From Clostridia bacterium (GTDB lineage: Bacteria > Bacillota > Clostridia > Oscillospirales > CAG-272), in NCBI GenBank assembly GCA_017621655.1, contig JAGASS010000012.1:1-53456 (forward strand): a DNA stretch of 53,456 nt, in the 5' to 3' direction. How positions within the stretch are numbered: the stretch's first letter is position 1; the number at the start of each line of letters is the position of its first letter. A model generated the notes under the pieces. That model made no database searches. It had not been told where the DNA came from and was given only the letters and a program-made list of their open reading frames with translations. Positions 50,497-53,456 of this stretch are shown piece after piece. A program made the translations under genes and the position numbers.

Positions 50497-50661
50497 TTCC
50501 TCTGCAAAAGATTAATATTGATGACAAATTATTTATAATTGATACTGATATTTATTCCACTTATTGCATAGCTTTTAGCGTGACTCTTTTATCTTTTGCG
50601 CAGAGAAAAAAACGCTGAATAATATTTTTTGTATATTTTTTCAAAATAAGCGGTTCGGGTT

Positions 50662-50690
50662 ATTGCATTTTTGTAAAAAGCGTGATACAA
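50662..50690 (+). promoter_or_regulatory. Sigma-A promoter upstream of the 20-aa open frame
   Basis: TTGCAT, a 17-nt spacer, then TACAAT on the plus strand. The 560-nt gap 50401-50960 holds the iol promoter, this promoter, a 20-codon frame and a second plus-strand promoter. Confidence 0.65.
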
Positions 50691-50796
50691 TATAAAGTGT
50701 ATACGAATTTAAGTTGAACAAATGATGAACAACTCGGTATATGAGTGACTGCCTTAAGCAATTGAGCAAGACAAGAATATTCATAAGGGGGATCGA

Positions 50797-50859
50797 ATGC
50801 TGAACGTAAATGAAGCAGAGGTACAAGCTCCCGAGGTGCAAGACCTTATGAACAAATAA
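50797..50859 (+). CDS. Possible 20-aa peptide (leader or independent)
   Basis: ATG followed by 19 further sense codons (MLNVNEAEVQAPEVQDLMNK) and TAA. AAGGGGG lies 6 nt upstream and a good sigma-A promoter about 105 nt upstream. No similarity to anything I know. It ends about 100 nt before the lipoprotein gene, so it could be a leader peptide or a decayed gene. A frame this short can occur by chance. Confidence 0.35.
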   Translation: MLNVNEAEVQAPEVQDLMNK

Positions 50860-50901
50860 AACGAGCGTTTTTTGAACATAACGTAGAAATTTCGTTTGAG
50901 G

Positions 50902-50931
50902 TTGACAACTGTCTTTGGGTCATGTTAAAAT
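50902..50931 (+). promoter_or_regulatory. Promoter of the 767-aa lipoprotein gene
   Basis: TTGACA (50902-50907), an 18-nt spacer, TAAAAT (50926-50931), with AAAGGAGA at 50947 before the ATG. Confidence 0.7.
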
Positions 50932-50960
50932 TAAGGTGAATTAACAAAGGAGACCTTTTT

Positions 50961-53264
50961 ATGAAAAGATTTTTAGCTATCATGATGGCGTTACTAATGG
51001 TCTTATCGGTCGTCGCTTGTAATAAGCAAGACAAGAAGCCGACTACTACAACACCGCAAGTAACGACTACTCCCTCGGGTACGACAAAGCCCACAGATAC
51101 GACTGAGCCGGACAATACGACTGAGTCGAACAGTACAACTTCGCCCGACAGCACAACTACCCCGGGCGGAACGACAAAGCCCAATACCACCACACCCGGT
51201 AGTACGACTAAGCCGAATGCAACTACCCCCGTTACTACGACAAAGCCCACCGAAACGACAGTGCCGGGTGGCACGACGTCTCCCGACACCTCAAACGAGA
51301 CGGTATGGGATATGCCTACAGACTGGTCTGTGGCAACAGAAAAGGACAAGAACGGCTGGGTAATGCCGTACATAGGACAGTGGAAGCTTCTCGGTTATAT
51401 CGATCTTAATACCGCAACCCCCAAGCTCACCGATTCCTCTATATCAATTTCCGATTACAGAGCACAGCAGTTGAAGACCGGCGGTCATGGCAAGCTCCCA
51501 GGACCGTATTTCGGAGTGCACGATAACGAAGCCGCTATTCAGTGCAGTGATACCGTTGCGTACAAAAAAGGCGGCTGGTACACTAACTGGAATCAGCGCT
51601 GGAGTGGCAAGACCTTCTCGGCAACTGCTGACGACAGCGGTATTTATGCTATTGCTCATGCAGGAAAGCCCGGCGCGATAGTGTTCACCGCGCCCGTTGA
51701 CGGTGACTATACCTATACCGAGACCGTCGAGCAGCTTCTCTTCGTAGCAGGCGGAACTAATCTTTCCTTTGAGGTAACCGTAAGAAAGAACGGTCAGGTA
51801 TTGACCTCCTTCGTTCCTACATCGTCCAATAAGGTAAAGACCCTTACGGGTATCGTTACACTTAAGGCGGGCGACGTTCTTATGTTCGCCATCGAACAGA
51901 AGACTAACGTAACCTTCTCGAGCAGTCAGACCGAGCATAAGTCGAATGACCCGAACTGCTTTAAGATAACTAACGTATCGGTTACACAGCACGATCACGT
52001 CTGCTCGTCCGATACCGTTCAAAAGCACAATAACGCTCCTTCCTTCTGCGCGCCCGGTGTAAGCAGCTACTATTCCTGCTACTGCGGCAAGCTCTATAAG
52101 GACGCAAACGCGAAAACTATCCTTACCGAAAAGGATCACGTTTGGAACAACGGCACCTGCTCGGGATGCGGAAATGCTTGTAAGCACAATGTGACCGCTT
52201 CCGACGCTACCTGCCATAAGGCGGCAGTATGCGGTATCTGCGGATACGTAGTTGCACCCATAACCGCAGGAAATCACAAGGATACAAACGGAACTTACAC
52301 ATACGTAGGCAACGTCAAGCACCGCTTCAACCGTACCTGCTGTGACGCGACGGATATCGCGCTTGAGGCATGCGTATACGGAAACGATAATATCTGCGAC
52401 AAGTGCGGAAACGATAAGACCAAGAATAACGAGGACGCTATTCTTATCGCGATGGCAAACCAGACCAAAAATCAGATACAGCTCTTTGATATTACTACGG
52501 GAAATATGAATAACCCCGTATGGAGCTATAATATTACCGTTGGCGGAGTCAGTGGCTTCAAGATCCGTAACTACTCGCCCTACGGCGACGTGCTTCTCGT
52601 GACCGTTGGAACAAAAGTGGAAATGGTAGCGGTCGATACCAAGGAGGTCGTTTGGAGTACAACCAATGCCCCCGGAAATGCGCATAGTCTTGACATTATG
52701 CCTAACGGCATAATCGCAGTCGGCGGAACCGTCGGCCATTGCGTCAACTTCTATAATATTAACGGCACAGATCCTACGAAGATCCTTTACACGCTTCCGC
52801 TTCAGCATGCTCACGGTGTTCTCTGGGATCCCGAGTACAACGTGCTTTGGGTAACCGGCGCAACGAATCTTTGGGCGCTCAACGTAACCTTGAACGCGGA
52901 CGGTACCGTTAAAGTTGAAAAGAACACTCAGCTTACCGCGCCCAGTACTCCCGATACCGACACTCACGATCTGCAGCCCTACCGCGGAGACAAGAACAAG
53001 CTACTTGTTTCGACGCATCATTATCTTTACGTTTACGATAAGGTAGAAAAGACTTATACCGCTATCGTTGACGAGGACGCTATCAAGGGCGTCGGTAATA
53101 CGGTTGACGGCGATCTGTTCTATATGTATCACGATAATCAGGGTGAGGGCTGGAACACAACATACATCGAGTACGTTGAAAAGGGCAGCACTACTCCCGT
53201 TAAGATCTACTCAGATCAGGGACGATTCTACAAGTGCCGCCTCTGGGATACGAGCTATCAGTAA
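50961..53264 (+). CDS. Large surface lipoprotein with Thr-rich stalk, Cys-rich region and beta-propeller-like C terminus
   Basis: A 767-aa protein. The lipoprotein signal ends at Cys20 (LSVVAC). Residues about 28-113 are a low-complexity stalk of TTKP/TTxP units. About 115-345 is a beta-rich domain (GQWKLLGYIDLNTATP, YTETVEQLLFVAGG). About 345-490 is a Cys/His-rich region with CSGCG, CGICGY and CDKCG clusters. About 490-767 looks like a propeller of strand repeats (ILIAMANQTKNQIQLFDI, VTGATNLWALNV, LLVSTHHYLYVYDK) and recalls DUF6528-type domains. It is probably exposed on the cell surface; ligand unknown. AAAGGAGA precedes the ATG. Confidence 0.88.
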   Translation: MKRFLAIMMALLMVLSVVACNKQDKKPTTTTPQVTTTPSGTTKPTDTTEPDNTTESNSTTSPDSTTTPGGTTKPNTTTPGSTTKPNATTPVTTTKPTETTVPGGTTSPDTSNETVWDMPTDWSVATEKDKNGWVMPYIGQWKLLGYIDLNTATPKLTDSSISISDYRAQQLKTGGHGKLPGPYFGVHDNEAAIQCSDTVAYKKGGWYTNWNQRWSGKTFSATADDSGIYAIAHAGKPGAIVFTAPVDGDYTYTETVEQLLFVAGGTNLSFEVTVRKNGQVLTSFVPTSSNKVKTLTGIVTLKAGDVLMFAIEQKTNVTFSSSQTEHKSNDPNCFKITNVSVTQHDHVCSSDTVQKHNNAPSFCAPGVSSYYSCYCGKLYKDANAKTILTEKDHVWNNGTCSGCGNACKHNVTASDATCHKAAVCGICGYVVAPITAGNHKDTNGTYTYVGNVKHRFNRTCCDATDIALEACVYGNDNICDKCGNDKTKNNEDAILIAMANQTKNQIQLFDITTGNMNNPVWSYNITVGGVSGFKIRNYSPYGDVLLVTVGTKVEMVAVDTKEVVWSTTNAPGNAHSLDIMPNGIIAVGGTVGHCVNFYNINGTDPTKILYTLPLQHAHGVLWDPEYNVLWVTGATNLWALNVTLNADGTVKVEKNTQLTAPSTPDTDTHDLQPYRGDKNKLLVSTHHYLYVYDKVEKTYTAIVDEDAIKGVGNTVDGDLFYMYHDNQGEGWNTTYIEYVEKGSTTPVKIYSDQGRFYKCRLWDTSYQ

Positions 53265-53288
53265 AAAGCTTAAACCTGAAAGCATAAA

Positions 53289-53322
53289 TAAAAACAGCCA
53301 CCATTCGGTGGCTGTTTTTTTG
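53289..53322 (+). terminator. Terminator of the 767-aa lipoprotein gene
   Basis: AAAACAGCCACC/GGTGGCTGTTTT with an ATTC loop and a long T-run, 25 nt after the stop. Confidence 0.92.
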
Positions 53323-53324
53323 TG

Positions 53325-53429
53325 CACCAAAACCACGCGATAGTCGCGTGGTTCAAAAAAGGTTAACCGATGAACAGAAATGATGTAAAGAAAAAATGTA
53401 GTTTAAGGGTAGTATGTGCCAATGGCTCC
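53325..53429. repeat. Interspersed repeat, copy B
   Basis: Same layout and orientation as copy A at 37542-37646: CACCAAAACCACGCG, a hairpin at 53331-53353 with a different loop, then 84 bp (53346-53429) identical to copy A. It begins directly after a terminator. Beyond 53429 the sequence differs from copy A and the window ends. Confidence 0.9.
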
Positions 53430-53456
53430 AACTCCGGAGTAGTTTGCTGCGCAACC

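Overview
The window looks like a chromosomal segment of an endospore-forming member of the Firmicutes, class Clostridia. The evidence is a spoIIAA-spoIIAB-sigF operon, spoVG, a 30-codon spoVM, Gram-positive-type cell-wall genes and repeat families of the kind common in gut Oscillospiraceae-like genomes (the last point is from memory, not a search). Base composition and codon use look even throughout. I see no prophage, plasmid, CRISPR array or intact transposase gene.

Layout. Positions 1-122 hold a palindromic repeat. 123-3400 (minus) is argS-yebC-PHP. 3721-4572 (minus) is a metallophosphoesterase, divergent from a housekeeping run on plus: smc, ftsY, rdgB, a nadD-yqeK fusion, rsfS, a small exported protein, leuS, and then rpsU from its own promoter. 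14863-16284 (minus) is a leucine-rich-repeat lipoprotein. 16375-21705 (minus) is the most distinctive part. It is a probable sporulation gene set encoding a 131-aa beta-rich protein, a SpoIID-like protein with peptidoglycan-binding repeats, a second peptidoglycan-binding protein, a ClpC-type unfoldase, a small membrane protein and SpoVM. It lies back to back with the spoIIA operon (21845-23381). None of the first three proteins has a recognisable export signal.

23534-28886 (plus) is DUF177, rpmF, a radical-SAM DUF512 protein, der, plsY, rpmB and a GME-fold protein whose 3' end overlaps the convergent spoVG. murC follows. A DeoR-type regulator then heads a 2-oxoacid dehydrogenase operon (E2, E3 and a fused E1 alpha/beta). 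37371-38050 is repeat- and terminator-rich. It is followed by a DMT-type transporter, a small repeat lipoprotein, a D,D-carboxypeptidase, nifS-nifU, a BlaI/BlaR1-type pair with two visible operator dyads, tRNA-Val(GAC) and an ArsC/Spx-like protein. 45386-50400 (minus) is a carbohydrate-acid operon iolA-iolC-iolJ-uxaB: the lower inositol module without the upper one. The window ends with a possible 20-aa peptide gene, a 767-aa lipoprotein with a Thr-rich stalk, and a second copy of an 84-bp repeat.

What deserves a second look: (i) the leaderless SpoIID/peptidoglycan-binding/Clp/SpoVM gene set; (ii) three unrelated palindromic repeat families that all end in TGTAGGG/CCCTACA; (iii) an 84-bp identical repeat with a conserved hairpin that sits directly behind a terminator in both copies; (iv) the partial inositol module joined to a tagaturonate-reductase-family enzyme; (v) a BlaR1-type protease that lacks a penicillin-sensor domain but ends in a Cys-rich tail.
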